64,000 nucleotides of DNA, from positions 186,001 through 250,000 of the forward strand of contig NZ_JANWOI010000003.1 in the NCBI RefSeq assembly GCF_027920805.1, read 5' to 3'. The stretch is from Govania unica. GTDB lineage: Bacteria > Pseudomonadota > Alphaproteobacteria > Sphingomonadales > Govanellaceae. The position numbers and the translations under genes are program-made. Within the stretch, counting starts at the first letter, position 1. The number at the start of each line of letters is the position of its first letter. The notes under the pieces were generated by a model that did not search any database, was not told the origin of the DNA, and saw only the letters and a program-made list of their open reading frames with translations. Positions 45,152 through 53,984 of the stretch are shown here, one piece after another.

Positions 45152-46204
45152 ATGATGAGTGACGCAGAAATCCTGTTTCATGAAGCCGATGGCATCGGTT
45201 TTGTCCTTCTCAATCGCCCGAAGGCGCTCAATGCCCTGACCTATGACATGTGCGTCGATTTCGATGCCAAGCTTGTGGAGTGGGCCGCGAACCCGGCCAT
45301 CAAGGCGGTGATTATCGAGGGGGCCGGGGAAAAGGCGTTCTGCTCAGGCGGCGACGTGCGCAAGGTTTATGAAGGCGGCCCGGCTGAAGTGAAATCGGCC
45401 ATGAAGTTCTTTGGTGACGAGTACATCATGAACTCGCGGCTGCATCATTTTTCAAAACCATTTGTGGCGCTGCTCGACGGGATTGTGATGGGCGGCGGCT
45501 TCGGGGTGTCGGCTCATGGCAGTCATCGCGTGGTCAGCGAGCGCACTCTGTTCGCCATGCCGGAAACGGCCATCGGGCTTATTCCGGATGTGGGCGGCGG
45601 GTTTGCCCTGTCGCGGTTTCCGGGCAAGCTTGGGCTCTATGTGGCCTTGACCGGCACGCGCTTCCGGGCGGCGGATTGCCTTTATATGGGCTTTGCTACC
45701 GATTATGTGCCGTCGTCCCGGCATGAGGCTCTGAAGGCGGCCTTGCGCGCGGCGGATATCCGTAGTGATGCTGACGTGGATGCTGTGATCGCCCGCTTTG
45801 CCGAAGATGCGGGCGTGGCTCCTGTGGCGGAGCACCGGGCCGAGATCGATGCGGCTTTTTCAGCCTCGACGGTGGAAGGCATCGTGGCGACGCTTGCCCT
45901 CAATACCAATGACTGGGCGCAAAAGGCCCATGCCAGCATTCTGGTGCAGTCGCCGACCAGTCTGAAGCTCACCTTCCGCCAGTTGCGGGACTGCCTGGAC
46001 CTTGATTTCAATGAAGGTGTGAAGCTCGAATATCGCGTGGTGGCGCGGATTATGCTTGGGCATGATTTTTATGAAGGTATTCGCGCGGTGCTGGTCGATC
46101 GCGACAATGCGCCGAAATGGCAGCCGGATCATATCGCGGCGGTGACGGATGCCGAGGTTGATCATTACTTCGCGTCGCTTGGGGCGGATGAATTGGTGAT
46201 CTGA
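45152..46204 (+). CDS. 3-hydroxyisobutyryl-CoA hydrolase
   Basis: A 350-residue crotonase-fold hydrolase. GIGFVLLNRPKALNALTYDM, the oxyanion loop EKAFCSGGDVRKVYEGG, GIVMGGGFGVSAHGSHRVVS and FAMPETAIGLIPDVGGGF place it with HIBCH rather than ordinary enoyl-CoA hydratases, which are shorter and read differently at PDVGG. It releases 3-hydroxyisobutyrate for MmsB, encoded next. It follows the dehydrogenase gene by three bases. The preceding hydratase step is not encoded here. Confidence 0.92.
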   Translation: MMSDAEILFHEADGIGFVLLNRPKALNALTYDMCVDFDAKLVEWAANPAIKAVIIEGAGEKAFCSGGDVRKVYEGGPAEVKSAMKFFGDEYIMNSRLHHFSKPFVALLDGIVMGGGFGVSAHGSHRVVSERTLFAMPETAIGLIPDVGGGFALSRFPGKLGLYVALTGTRFRAADCLYMGFATDYVPSSRHEALKAALRAADIRSDADVDAVIARFAEDAGVAPVAEHRAEIDAAFSASTVEGIVATLALNTNDWAQKAHASILVQSPTSLKLTFRQLRDCLDLDFNEGVKLEYRVVARIMLGHDFYEGIRAVLVDRDNAPKWQPDHIAAVTDAEVDHYFASLGADELVI

Positions 46205-46243
46205 GGGGTAGGTTTTACCTTTACTGGCTGCCCACCATTTAGG

Positions 46244-46312
46244 TGTCATTCCCGCGAAAGCGGGAATCCATGTTGACGAAGGACTGGATCCCCGCTTTCG
46301 CGGGGATGACAG
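46244..46312. repeat. Paired palindromic repeat inside the valine operon
   Basis: Head-to-head copy of the CCGCGAAAGCGG family: GTCATTCCCGCGAAAGCGGG...ATCCA, a spacer, then TGGATCCCCGC...GCGGGGATGAC. It fills most of the 171-base gap between the hydrolase and mmsB. A decayed GGGAATGACAG follows it. Confidence 0.85.
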
Positions 46313-46375
46313 CTCTGGGGCTGGGAATGACAGCATTAGGCGACTGAGAGACTTTGAAGCTTGGGAGGCTTGCAC

Positions 46376-47260
46376 ATGACAACCATCGGATTTATCGGGC
46401 TTGGCAATATGGGTGGGCCGATGGCTCGGAACCTTGTGGCCAAGGGGCATGAGGTGAAGGTCTTTGATCTTGTCGAGGCCAATGTGGCGCTGCTGATCGC
46501 GGCCGGAGCGACGCGGGCGGCCTCGGCCGGAGACGCGGCGCGGGACGTGGATGTGGTTGTCACCATGCTGCCCGCCGGCAAACATGTGCGGGCGGTTTAT
46601 GGCGACGCCGGTGGAGTGATCGAGAGCGCGCGGGCGGGGACGCTGTTCATCGACAGCTCGACCATCGATGTTGACTCGGCCCGTGCTGTGGCCGAGGCGG
46701 CGGAGGCGCGCGGTTTCGCCATGGTCGATGCCCCGGTGTCGGGCGGCGTTGCGGCGGCGGAGGCGGGGACGCTTACCTTCATGGTGGGTGGTCCGGACGC
46801 GGCCTTCACCAGGGCGCAGCCGATTTTGGAAGGCATGGGCAAGGCGATCATTCATGCGGGCGGCGCGGGCACCGGGCAGGCGGCCAAGATCTGCAACAAT
46901 ATGATCCTCGGGATCACTATGATCGCCACCTGCGAAGCCTTTGTGCTGGCGGAAAAGCTTGGGCTCGATCATCAGAAACTGTTCGATATTTCGTCGAAGG
47001 CGTCGGGGCAGACCTGGTCGCTCACCTCCTATTGTCCGGTGCCGGGGCCGGTGCCGACATCACCCGCGAACCGCGATTACAAACCCGGGTTCGCAGCCGC
47101 CATGATGCTGAAGGACCTGAAGCTCGCCCAGGAAGCGGCACAGGCCGCCGGGGCCAACACGCCTTTAGGGCTCGACGCCATGAAGCTTTATGAGGCGTTC
47201 GCGGCAGACGGTCAGGGCGGGGTGGATTTCTCGGGCATTATCAACATGCTCCGGGGGTAG
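46376..47260 (+). CDS. mmsB: 3-hydroxyisobutyrate dehydrogenase
   Basis: A 294-residue beta-hydroxyacid dehydrogenase. GFIGLGNMGGPMARNLVAKG binds NAD, DAPVSGGVAAAEAGTLTFM is the substrate loop, and the catalytic lysine is in GTGQAAKICNNMILGI. It oxidises 3-hydroxyisobutyrate to methylmalonate semialdehyde, the substrate of MmsA. GGGAGG is seven bases before the ATG. It is the fourth gene of the valine-catabolism group, separated from the third by a repeat. Confidence 0.95.
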   Translation: MTTIGFIGLGNMGGPMARNLVAKGHEVKVFDLVEANVALLIAAGATRAASAGDAARDVDVVVTMLPAGKHVRAVYGDAGGVIESARAGTLFIDSSTIDVDSARAVAEAAEARGFAMVDAPVSGGVAAAEAGTLTFMVGGPDAAFTRAQPILEGMGKAIIHAGGAGTGQAAKICNNMILGITMIATCEAFVLAEKLGLDHQKLFDISSKASGQTWSLTSYCPVPGPVPTSPANRDYKPGFAAAMMLKDLKLAQEAAQAAGANTPLGLDAMKLYEAFAADGQGGVDFSGIINMLRG

Positions 47261-47278
47261 GGCAGATTAAATACTGTC

Positions 47279-47420
47279 ATTGCCGGGTCAAGCCCGGCAA
47301 TGACAGGTATGGGGGAGTACGTCGCGCAACCGTCATCGCGAGCCGCGTTAGCGGCGTGGCGATCCAGGGGCTTTTTTCGGCGGCAGGGCTGGATTGCTTC
47401 GGCTTTGCCTCGCAATGACG
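47279..47420. repeat. Two palindromic repeats after mmsB
   Basis: ATTGCCGGG...CCCGGCAAT at 47279-47301 is the same family as in the motA-hemB gap. From 47331 to 47420 a longer pair starts CGTCATCGCGAGCC and ends GCCTCGCAATGACG, with GGCGATCCA and TGGATTGC facing each other in the middle. That pair recurs at 60387-60475 and 60895-60983. Confidence 0.85.
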
Positions 47421-47536
47421 ATTGGTCGTGCAGGGGCGGAATTATGCAATCTAGGAGTTAGTTAAGGAATTTTTAGGCTGTAAGTCCATATAATGGGGCC
47501 ATGTGGGTTTAAGTTGATTTGATTGGATGACGGACT

Positions 47537-48052
47537 ATGGCAATTGCAGCTAAAAGCTCTCTCGTCGGACTGGATGAGACGCCGCAAGGCCAGATCAAGG
47601 GCCATTTTCTGGAATCCTTGCGGCTGGTGGAGCGTTTGCATCGGCGTTTGCTCGATATCGTGAAAATGCGGCTGGATGAAACCGGGCGGACCGAGATCAA
47701 CAGCGTTCAGGCTCTGCTGCTGTATAACATCGGCGATAACGAGATGACGGCGGGCGAGTTGCGGACCCGGGGGTATTATCTTGGGTCGAACGTGTCCTAT
47801 AACCTCAAGAAACTGGTGGAGATGGACTATATCGAGCATGAGCGGTCGGAGCATGATCGCCGTTCGGTGCGGATCCGTCTGAGTGACAAGGGGCGCGATG
47901 TGAAGGCCCTGGTGGTGTCGTTGTTCGATGAACAGCTGGCGGATGCCCTGGGTGGCAAGCATATGACGCCTGAAGACATGAAAGGCCTGCGTGATGCGCT
48001 CCGCGGGTTGGAGCGCTATTGGTCCGAACAGATCAATTACGCCACACTCTGA
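47537..48052 (+). CDS. MarR-family regulator, LdtR-like
   Basis: A 171-residue winged-helix regulator. SLRLVERLHRRLLDIVKMRL, INSVQALLLYNIGDNEMTAG, the recognition region YYLGSNVSYNLKKLVEMDYI and the wing SEHDRRSVRIRLSDKG closely match the LdtR group of alphaproteobacteria, which regulates cell-envelope L,D-transpeptidases and stress tolerance. A TATAAT box lies at 47489-47494. It stands 139 bases upstream of hemA; no L,D-transpeptidase is in the window. Confidence 0.85.
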   Translation: MAIAAKSSLVGLDETPQGQIKGHFLESLRLVERLHRRLLDIVKMRLDETGRTEINSVQALLLYNIGDNEMTAGELRTRGYYLGSNVSYNLKKLVEMDYIEHERSEHDRRSVRIRLSDKGRDVKALVVSLFDEQLADALGGKHMTPEDMKGLRDALRGLERYWSEQINYATL

Positions 48053-48085
48053 AAGAATTAAGGGATACAAAACCCACAGCGGGTT

Positions 48086-48110
48086 GATACACTGACGGCA
48101 AATGTGTATC
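48086..48110. promoter_or_regulatory. Inverted repeat upstream of hemA
   Basis: GATACAC (48086-48092) and GTGTATC (48104-48110) are perfect inverted seven-base arms separated by 11 bases. The element lies between the LdtR-like gene and hemA, 81 bases before the hemA ATG, and could be an operator for that regulator or a hemA control site. Confidence 0.4.
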
Positions 48111-48191
48111 TAAAAGGCGCTGATGTGCGGGGCGACGGCCGATGGTCAGATGCTTGTCGGACCGACCCCGCGGATAAGAGGCTAACCGCTG

Positions 48192-49406
48192 ATGGACTAC
48201 GACCGCCTGTTCGCCGATGCCGTGCATTCCCTGAAGGCTGAGGGACGCTATCGCGTCTTCATCGATATCGAGCGAAAAAAGGGCGAATTCCCGCGCGCCG
48301 TCTTTCATGGCGAACGGGGACCCCGCGATGTGGTGGTCTGGTGCTCGAACGATTATCTCGGCATGGGCCAGCATCCGGACGTGATCGCGGCCATGGAAGA
48401 GGCGCTCCATAAGGTCGGGGCAGGGGCGGGCGGCACCCGCAATATTTCCGGCACCAATCATTACCATGTGCTGCTTGAGGCGGAACTTGCCGATCTTCAT
48501 GGCAAGCAGGGGGCCTTGATCTTCACCTCGGGCTATATTTCGAATGAGGCGACCTTGTCGACCCTTGCGAAGCTGTTGCCCGATTGCGTGATGTTCTCGG
48601 ACGCGCTCAATCATGCCTCGATGATCCATGGGATCATTCGCGGCGGGTCTGAGAAAAAAGTGTTCCGGCACAATGATGTCGCCCATCTGGAAGAGCTTTT
48701 GAAGTCGGTCGACCCGGCTCGGCCCAAGGTTATTGCCTTTGAGTCCGTCTATTCCATGGATGGCGATATCGCGCCGATCGAGGCTTTTTGTGATCTGGCG
48801 GACAAATACAATGCCTTCACCTATCTGGATGAAGTCCATGCGGTCGGCATGTACGGGCCGCGCGGCGGCGGCGTGGCCGAGCGCGAAGGCATTATGCATC
48901 GGCTTGATATCATTGAAGGAACGCTTGGCAAGGCGTTTGGGGTCATGGGCGGGTATATCACCGGAAGCCATGCTCTGGTGGATGCCATCCGATCCTTTGC
49001 GCCGGGCTTTATTTTCACCACGTCGCTTGCGCCGGTGGTGGCTGCGGGGGCGGTTGCCGCCATCCGCCATCTGAAGCACAGCCAGAGCGAACGCGACGCC
49101 CAGCAGGAACGGGCGGAGACGCTCAAGACCCGGTTGCGCGCCGCCGGACTGCCGGTGATGGACAGCGTGACCCATATCGTGCCGGTGCTGGTGGGCAATG
49201 CGGCGCTCTGTAAACAGGCGTCGGACATGCTGCTGGATGACTATGGCATTTATGTTCAGCCGATCAATTATCCGACCGTCCCGCGCGGGGCGGAGCGGCT
49301 GCGGTTTACGCCCACGCCCTTGCATGATGATGCTATGATGGATGATCTCGTGACGGCTCTGGTGGCTGTCTGGGAACGGCTTGAGGTCAAGAAACGGGCG
49401 GCGTGA
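48192..49406 (+). CDS. hemA: 5-aminolevulinate synthase
   Basis: The C4-pathway enzyme condensing glycine and succinyl-CoA, the committed step to heme in alphaproteobacteria. The 404-residue PLP protein reads [71 protein letters not shown] and the PLP lysine in [20 protein letters not shown] is ten bases before the ATG. A small DUF6898 gene follows within eight bases; hemB is about 8 kb away. Confidence 0.97.
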   Translation: MDYDRLFADAVHSLKAEGRYRVFIDIERKKGEFPRAVFHGERGPRDVVVWCSNDYLGMGQHPDVIAAMEEALHKVGAGAGGTRNISGTNHYHVLLEAELADLHGKQGALIFTSGYISNEATLSTLAKLLPDCVMFSDALNHASMIHGIIRGGSEKKVFRHNDVAHLEELLKSVDPARPKVIAFESVYSMDGDIAPIEAFCDLADKYNAFTYLDEVHAVGMYGPRGGGVAEREGIMHRLDIIEGTLGKAFGVMGGYITGSHALVDAIRSFAPGFIFTTSLAPVVAAGAVAAIRHLKHSQSERDAQQERAETLKTRLRAAGLPVMDSVTHIVPVLVGNAALCKQASDMLLDDYGIYVQPINYPTVPRGAERLRFTPTPLHDDAMMDDLVTALVAVWERLEVKKRAA

Positions 49407-49413
49407 GGCGCGG

Positions 49414-49599
49414 ATGAGCGGACAGCGCGGGAATTACATTGTCGAGTTTTTGCAGATCGGCAATTCCGTCAAGGTTTCGGCCATTGACCCGGTGACGGGG
49501 CTTGAGGTGTCGATTGTTGGTTCGCCGCTGTCGAGTCGCGAGACCCTCAGCCGCAGTGCGATCCGGAAGCTTGAGACCCGGCTTCAGGCCACGCGCTGA
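49414..49599 (+). CDS. Small DUF6898 protein
   Basis: A 61-residue basic protein, GNYIVEFLQIGNSVKVSAID followed by PVTGLEVSIVGSP and a helical C-terminus with IRKLETRL. The pattern matches my memory of the DUF6898 family of alphaproteobacteria, which has no known function. It starts eight bases after the hemA stop and is almost certainly in the hemA transcript. Confidence 0.75.
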   Translation: MSGQRGNYIVEFLQIGNSVKVSAIDPVTGLEVSIVGSPLSSRETLSRSAIRKLETRLQATR

Positions 49600-49706
49600 T
49601 TGTGCTGCGCTTGGCGGCAATGCGCAGATATGGTAGCCAAGACAGGCGTGCTGTGCTATGCGGTGCCGCAATTGCTCAGGCTATTTTTAGCGGTCCAGGA
49701 ATTAAC

Positions 49707-50162
49707 ATGTCCAAGAAACCCGTTGCCATCGCCTCGGACCATGGCGGGTTCGAAATGAAATCCCTGCTGATCGAGGAATTGATGCGTCTCGGGCTCGATG
49801 CCCTTGATCTCGGCTGTCATGGGCCGGAGAGCGTCGATTATCCCGATTACGCCGACCGCATGGCGGAGGCGCTGAAATCCGGCAAGGCCGATCGCGGCAT
49901 TCTGTTGTGCGGCAGCGGCATCGGCATCAGCATGGCTGCGAACCGTCATGCCCATGTGCGGGCGGCGCTCTGCCATGATCATTATTCCGCGCGTATGAGC
50001 CGCCAGCATAACGACGCCAATGTGCTTGTGCTGGGTGGGCGCACCACGGGGCCGGAAATCGCCAAGGACTGCCTGAAAATCTTTCTTGAAACCGAGTTTG
50101 AAGGTGGGCGTCACGCCGGCCGGGTGGCCAAGTTTTCCCCGGCTGAAGACGCCAAAGCCTGA
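49707..50162 (+). CDS. rpiB: Ribose-5-phosphate isomerase B
   Basis: A 151-residue RpiB: AIASDHGGFEMKSLLIEELM, the catalytic cysteine in ILLCGSGIGISMAANRH, and NDANVLVLGGRTTGPEIAKD. It interconverts ribose-5-phosphate and ribulose-5-phosphate. AGGA lies eight bases before the ATG; the frame is open farther upstream without a start signal. It precedes glyA by 35 bases, a common alphaproteobacterial order. Confidence 0.95.
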   Translation: MSKKPVAIASDHGGFEMKSLLIEELMRLGLDALDLGCHGPESVDYPDYADRMAEALKSGKADRGILLCGSGIGISMAANRHAHVRAALCHDHYSARMSRQHNDANVLVLGGRTTGPEIAKDCLKIFLETEFEGGRHAGRVAKFSPAEDAKA

Positions 50163-50197
50163 TTGTTTAAACCTTACACCAATAGGATGTGTCGCTT

Positions 50198-51502
50198 ATG
50201 TCCCTGACTGATCCGAAGACCGATCTTAACCGCTTCTTTTCGGAATCTCTGGCTGCTGCCGACCCCGAGCTTTTTAACACGATCGTCAAGGAAGAGGTGC
50301 GCCAGCAGGAGCATATCGAGCTTATCGCCTCGGAAAACATGGTCAGCCGGGCGGTTCTGGAAGCCCAGGGCTCGATCATGACCAACAAATATGCCGAAGG
50401 CTATCCGGGCAAGCGCTATTACGGCGGCTGTGAATTCGTCGATATCGCCGAACAGCTGGCCATCGACCGCGCCAAGGCATTGTTCAACTGCGGATATGCC
50501 AACGTGCAGCCTCATTCGGGCGCCCAGGCCAATGGCGCGGTGATGATGGCTTTGGTGAAGCCGGGCGATACCATTATGGGGCTCAAGCTTGCGGCCGGTG
50601 GGCATTTGACCCATGGCGCGGCTCCGGCGCAGTCGGGCAAATGGTTCCATGCGGTGCAATATGGCGTCGATCCGGTCAACCATCTGATCGATTTTGACGA
50701 AGTGGAAAAGCTCGCGCTTGAAAGCAAGCCGAAGATCATCATTGCGGGCGGCTCGGCCTATCCGCGGATCATCGATTTCGCTCGCTTCCGCGCCATTGCT
50801 GACAAGGTCGGGGCGTATTTCTGGGTCGATATGGCGCATTTCGCCGGTCTCGTGGCCGGTGGCGTGCATCCGAGCCCGTTCCCCCATGCCCATATCGTCA
50901 CCACCACCACCCATAAGACCCTGCGCGGTCCGCGTGGCGGCATGGTGCTGACGAATGACGAGGATATCGCGAAGAAAATCAATTCGGCGGTGTTCCCGGG
51001 GCTTCAGGGCGGCCCGCTCATGCATGTGATCGCGGCTAAGGCGGTGGCGTTCGGGGAAGCTCTGCGTCCTGACTTCAAGACCTATGCCCGTGACGTGGTG
51101 GAAAACTCGAAAGCCTTTGCGGCCCGGCTCAAGGCTGGCGGCTGCGATATCGTTTCGGGCGGCACGGATACCCATCTTGCGCTGGTGGATCTGCGGCCGA
51201 AGGGGCTTACCGGCAATGTGGTCGAGGCCGCCCTTGGCCGGGCCCATATCACCGTCAATAAGAACAGCGTACCGTTCGATCCGGCCAAGCCGACCGTGAC
51301 TTCGGGTATCCGCGTTGGGACCCCCGCCGGCACGACGCGCGGTTTCGGTGTTGCCGAGTTCGAGAAGGTAGGCGACTATATCCTTGAAATCCTTGACGCG
51401 CTGCGAAAGGACCCGGAAAATACCGGTGCCGCCGAAGCGTCCGTCCGGGACAAGGTCAAGTTGCTCAACGACGCCTACCCTGTTTACGGCGCGCGCAGCT
51501 GA
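50198..51502 (+). CDS. glyA: Serine hydroxymethyltransferase
   Basis: GlyA interconverts serine and glycine with tetrahydrofolate and so supplies one-carbon units and the glycine used by HemA. The 434-residue protein has [40 protein letters not shown] and the PLP lysine in [17 protein letters not shown]. An ATG with AGGA upstream is preferred to a GTG three codons earlier. nrdR follows after a hairpin. Confidence 0.98.
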   Translation: MSLTDPKTDLNRFFSESLAAADPELFNTIVKEEVRQQEHIELIASENMVSRAVLEAQGSIMTNKYAEGYPGKRYYGGCEFVDIAEQLAIDRAKALFNCGYANVQPHSGAQANGAVMMALVKPGDTIMGLKLAAGGHLTHGAAPAQSGKWFHAVQYGVDPVNHLIDFDEVEKLALESKPKIIIAGGSAYPRIIDFARFRAIADKVGAYFWVDMAHFAGLVAGGVHPSPFPHAHIVTTTTHKTLRGPRGGMVLTNDEDIAKKINSAVFPGLQGGPLMHVIAAKAVAFGEALRPDFKTYARDVVENSKAFAARLKAGGCDIVSGGTDTHLALVDLRPKGLTGNVVEAALGRAHITVNKNSVPFDPAKPTVTSGIRVGTPAGTTRGFGVAEFEKVGDYILEILDALRKDPENTGAAEASVRDKVKLLNDAYPVYGARS

Positions 51503-51519
51503 CAAAAGCGGGTTGATGG

Positions 51520-51538
51520 AGCCGGGATCGTCCCGGCT
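51520..51538 (+). terminator. Hairpin between glyA and nrdR
   Basis: AGCCGGGA-TCG-TCCCGGCT is a perfect eight-base stem 17 bases after the glyA stop. It lacks a T-tract (TCAGCATAAA follows), so it may only partly terminate, letting some transcripts enter nrdR. Confidence 0.5.
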
Positions 51539-51559
51539 TCAGCATAAAGGGGGGAAGCG

Positions 51560-52021
51560 ATGCGTTGTCCTTTTTGTGGGAACGACGATACCCAGGTTAA
51601 AGACTCGCGACCGACGGATGACAATTCTGCCATCCGCCGCCGCCGGTTCTGTACAGGCTGCGGGGCTCGCTTCACCACGTTCGAACGGGTGCAGTTGCGT
51701 GAACTGACGGTGGTCAAGAAAAGCGGCCGCCGGGTTCCCTTTGATCGTGACAAGCTTGAACGCTCGATCAATCTGTCGCTCCGGAAGCGGCCGGTGGAAC
51801 GCGAGCGCATCGACCGCATGATCAATGGCATCGTGCGCCAGCTTGAAAGCATGGGCGACAGCGAAATCAGCTCCGACACCGTCGGCGAGATGATCATGGA
51901 AGCCTTGAAGGCTTTGGATACTGTCGCTTATGTGCGGTTCGCGTCGGTGTACCGGAATTTCCGCGAAGCCAAGGATTTCGAGGAATTCGCCGCCTCCATC
52001 GAAAAGACGGAAGACGCTTGA
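51560..52021 (+). CDS. nrdR: Transcriptional repressor NrdR
   Basis: A 153-residue ATP/dATP-sensing repressor of ribonucleotide reductase genes. The zinc ribbon is [17 protein letters not shown] with [16 protein letters not shown] (four cysteines). The ATP-cone follows from [20 protein letters not shown]. No nrd structural gene is in the window. It precedes the riboflavin genes, a conserved neighbourhood in many proteobacteria. Confidence 0.97.
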   Translation: MRCPFCGNDDTQVKDSRPTDDNSAIRRRRFCTGCGARFTTFERVQLRELTVVKKSGRRVPFDRDKLERSINLSLRKRPVERERIDRMINGIVRQLESMGDSEISSDTVGEMIMEALKALDTVAYVRFASVYRNFREAKDFEEFAASIEKTEDA

Positions 52022-52030
52022 TCCAGGCTT

Positions 52031-52175
52031 GTCATTCCCGCGAAAGCGGGAATCCAGCTCTTCAACAAAGACTGGATCCCCGCTTTCGCGGGGATGACAG
52101 TAATCTTGAGGATTACAGAAATCTTGGGGATGGCTGTGAAGAGCTTGGGATGACAGTTAGGCTTGGGGGTGACAG
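52031..52175. repeat. Paired palindromic repeat plus decayed tail copies, nrdR-ribD gap
   Basis: The head-to-head CCGCGAAAGCGG pair (52031-52100) is followed by several imperfect copies of the motif CTTGGGGATGACAGT, for example near 52117-52133, 52144-52155 and 52161-52175. The copies look like successive duplications of the element's end. No FMN riboswitch is visible before ribD. Confidence 0.75.
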
Positions 52176-52199
52176 TCGGGGCGGATGACGGAGTTTGTC

Positions 52200-53306
52200 A
52201 TGTCCAAGTTGGATGATCGCCAGCATATGACGCATGCCCTGCGCCTGGCCGCGCGGGGACTTGGGCGTGTGTGGCCCAATCCCGCGGTGGGCTGCGTTAT
52301 TCTGGACGCAGGCGGGAAGCTTGTGGGCGAGGGCTGGACCCAGCCCGGCGGACGGCCCCATGCTGAAACCGAAGCGCTGGGGATGGCAGGTGCCGCCGCG
52401 CGGGGGGCGACGGTTTATGTGACCCTTGAGCCTTGTGCCCATTACGGAAAAACGCCCCCTTGTGCGGAGGCGCTGATCGCCGCAGGGGTGGCGCGGGTGG
52501 TTGTGGCCATCACGGACCCCGACCCGCGAGTCGATGGTGGCGGGATCAGGTTGCTGGAACAGGCCGGGATCGCGGTTGAGATCGGGGTTCTGGCGGCTGA
52601 GGCGCGGGCCCTCAATGCCGGGTTTTTGAAGCGGGTGACGGCGGGTTTGCCGCTGGTGACGCTTAAGCTTGCCACCAGTCTTGATGGCCGCATTGCCACC
52701 CGGAGTGGCGAAAGCCAATGGATCACCGGGCCTGAGGCGCGGGCGCGCGGGCATCTGCTGCGGGCTGATCACGACGCCATTATGATCGGGCGCGGCACGG
52801 CGGAGGCCGATAATCCTGAGCTCAGCTGCCGTTTACCGGGACTCGAGGAGCGCTCGCCGGTGCGGGTCGTGCTCGACGGGGGTTTGAGCACGCCGGAACG
52901 TCTTACGCTCTATCAGACCGCGCGACGCTTGCCGACCTGGGTCCTGACCTCTCGCGGGCTCGATGATCCGCGGGCTCGGGCGCTCGGCGAGCTTGGCGTG
53001 GTGGTGGAGCCTTGCGCGCCCGGGATCGGCGGCGGCGTCGATCTACAGGAGGTCTTGCGCACATTGGCCAAGAGGGGTATCACCCGAGTGCTGATCGAAG
53101 GTGGGGCGCGGCTTGCAACTGCGGCCCTCAAATCCGGTCTTGTGGATCGTCTGGTGTGGTTTCGGTCGGGGCTTGTCCTTGGCGGTGACGGTCGCGCCGG
53201 GATTGACAGTCTGGATGTGGATCAGCTCGCTACGGCCTGCCGTTTCCGCCGCGTGGATCATGTGGCGGCCGGTGAGGATATGATGGAAATTTACCTGCCC
53301 GGCTGA
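52200..53306 (+). CDS. ribD: Bifunctional diaminohydroxyphosphoribosylaminopyrimidine deaminase / reductase
   Basis: A 368-residue two-domain enzyme for steps two and three of riboflavin synthesis. The N-terminal deaminase has zinc ligands in PHAETEALGMAG and LEPCAHYGKTPPC. The C-terminal reductase begins near residue 150 with LVTLKLATSLDGRIATRSGE and contains LIEGGARLATAALKSGLVD. GGAG lies six bases before the ATG chosen; another ATG five codons earlier is less well placed. ribE follows 26 bases on. Confidence 0.96.
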   Translation: MSKLDDRQHMTHALRLAARGLGRVWPNPAVGCVILDAGGKLVGEGWTQPGGRPHAETEALGMAGAAARGATVYVTLEPCAHYGKTPPCAEALIAAGVARVVVAITDPDPRVDGGGIRLLEQAGIAVEIGVLAAEARALNAGFLKRVTAGLPLVTLKLATSLDGRIATRSGESQWITGPEARARGHLLRADHDAIMIGRGTAEADNPELSCRLPGLEERSPVRVVLDGGLSTPERLTLYQTARRLPTWVLTSRGLDDPRARALGELGVVVEPCAPGIGGGVDLQEVLRTLAKRGITRVLIEGGARLATAALKSGLVDRLVWFRSGLVLGGDGRAGIDSLDVDQLATACRFRRVDHVAAGEDMMEIYLPG

Positions 53307-53332
53307 TCAGGCGCTACGGACAAGACGAACAT

Positions 53333-53935
53333 ATGTTCACAGGCATCATTACGGATATCGGCAGCGTTCGCGCGCTTGAAAAGCGCGGCGATCTGCGTGC
53401 GCGCATCGGCACCCGCTATGACACCCGCAGCATTGAGATCGGCGCCTCCATTGCCTGCTCGGGCGTGTGCCTTACTGTGGTGGACAAGGGCGACGACTGG
53501 TTCGATGTGGATATTTCAGCGGAAACGCTGACCTGCAGCAGTCTGGGTGACTGGGTGGTGGGCTCGCCGGTCAATCTGGAACGCGCGCTTAAGGTCGGGG
53601 ACGAGCTTGGCGGGCATATCGTGACCGGGCATGTGGATGTGGTCGGCCGGATCGAGACCATTCTGCCGGATGGCGACAGCCGCCGCTTCACCTTTTCGAT
53701 ACCGGCGCATATTGCTCCCTATATCGTTGAAAAAGGCTCGGTCTGTCTGAATGGCGTGTCGCTCACTGTGAATGAGGTCGAGGATCTGGCTGACGGCAGC
53801 GCGACCTTTGGCATCAATATCATCCCCCATACCCAGGAAAACACCAGCTTTGGCAGCGCCAAGGGCGGTGACGCCGTGAATGTGGAGATCGATGTTCTCG
53901 CGCGCTATGTGGCGCGTTTGAATGCGCGTGCCTGA
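53333..53935 (+). CDS. ribE: Riboflavin synthase, alpha chain
   Basis: A 200-residue enzyme that dismutates two lumazines to riboflavin. It begins with the diagnostic MFTGIITDIGSVRAL and has two repeated lumazine-binding barrels: ACSGVCLTVVDKGDDWFDVD and VCLNGVSLTVNEVEDLADG. The second repeat holds INIIPHTQENTSF. It lies between ribD and the RibB-like gene. Confidence 0.97.
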   Translation: MFTGIITDIGSVRALEKRGDLRARIGTRYDTRSIEIGASIACSGVCLTVVDKGDDWFDVDISAETLTCSSLGDWVVGSPVNLERALKVGDELGGHIVTGHVDVVGRIETILPDGDSRRFTFSIPAHIAPYIVEKGSVCLNGVSLTVNEVEDLADGSATFGINIIPHTQENTSFGSAKGGDAVNVEIDVLARYVARLNARA

Positions 53936-53945
53936 TTTGCCCAAA

Positions 53946-53975
53946 CAAGAAGAATCTGAGCAAGAAGAATCTGAG
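53946..53975. repeat. 15-base tandem duplication before the RibB-like gene
   Basis: CAAGAAGAATCTGAG occurs twice in direct succession (53946-53960, 53961-53975) between the ribE stop and the next ATG. The end of the second copy supplies part of that gene's GAGGA ribosome site, so the duplication is fairly recent and exact. Confidence 0.9.
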
Positions 53976-53984
53976 GATCTGACT

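Noticed and set aside
42458-45181. Very long open frame (907 codons) on the minus strand opposite the valine-degradation genes
   Set aside because: It is antisense to mmsA and the acyl-CoA dehydrogenase, has no recognisable domain, and is rich in His/Arg/Pro as expected from the complement of GC-rich coding DNA.
48033-50114. Open frames on the minus strand opposite hemA and rpiB
   Set aside because: Both are mirror frames of conserved enzymes; no coding signal of their own.
52022-52199. Possible FMN riboswitch before ribD
   Set aside because: The gap is filled by paired intergenic repeats; the conserved RFN-element core is not visible.
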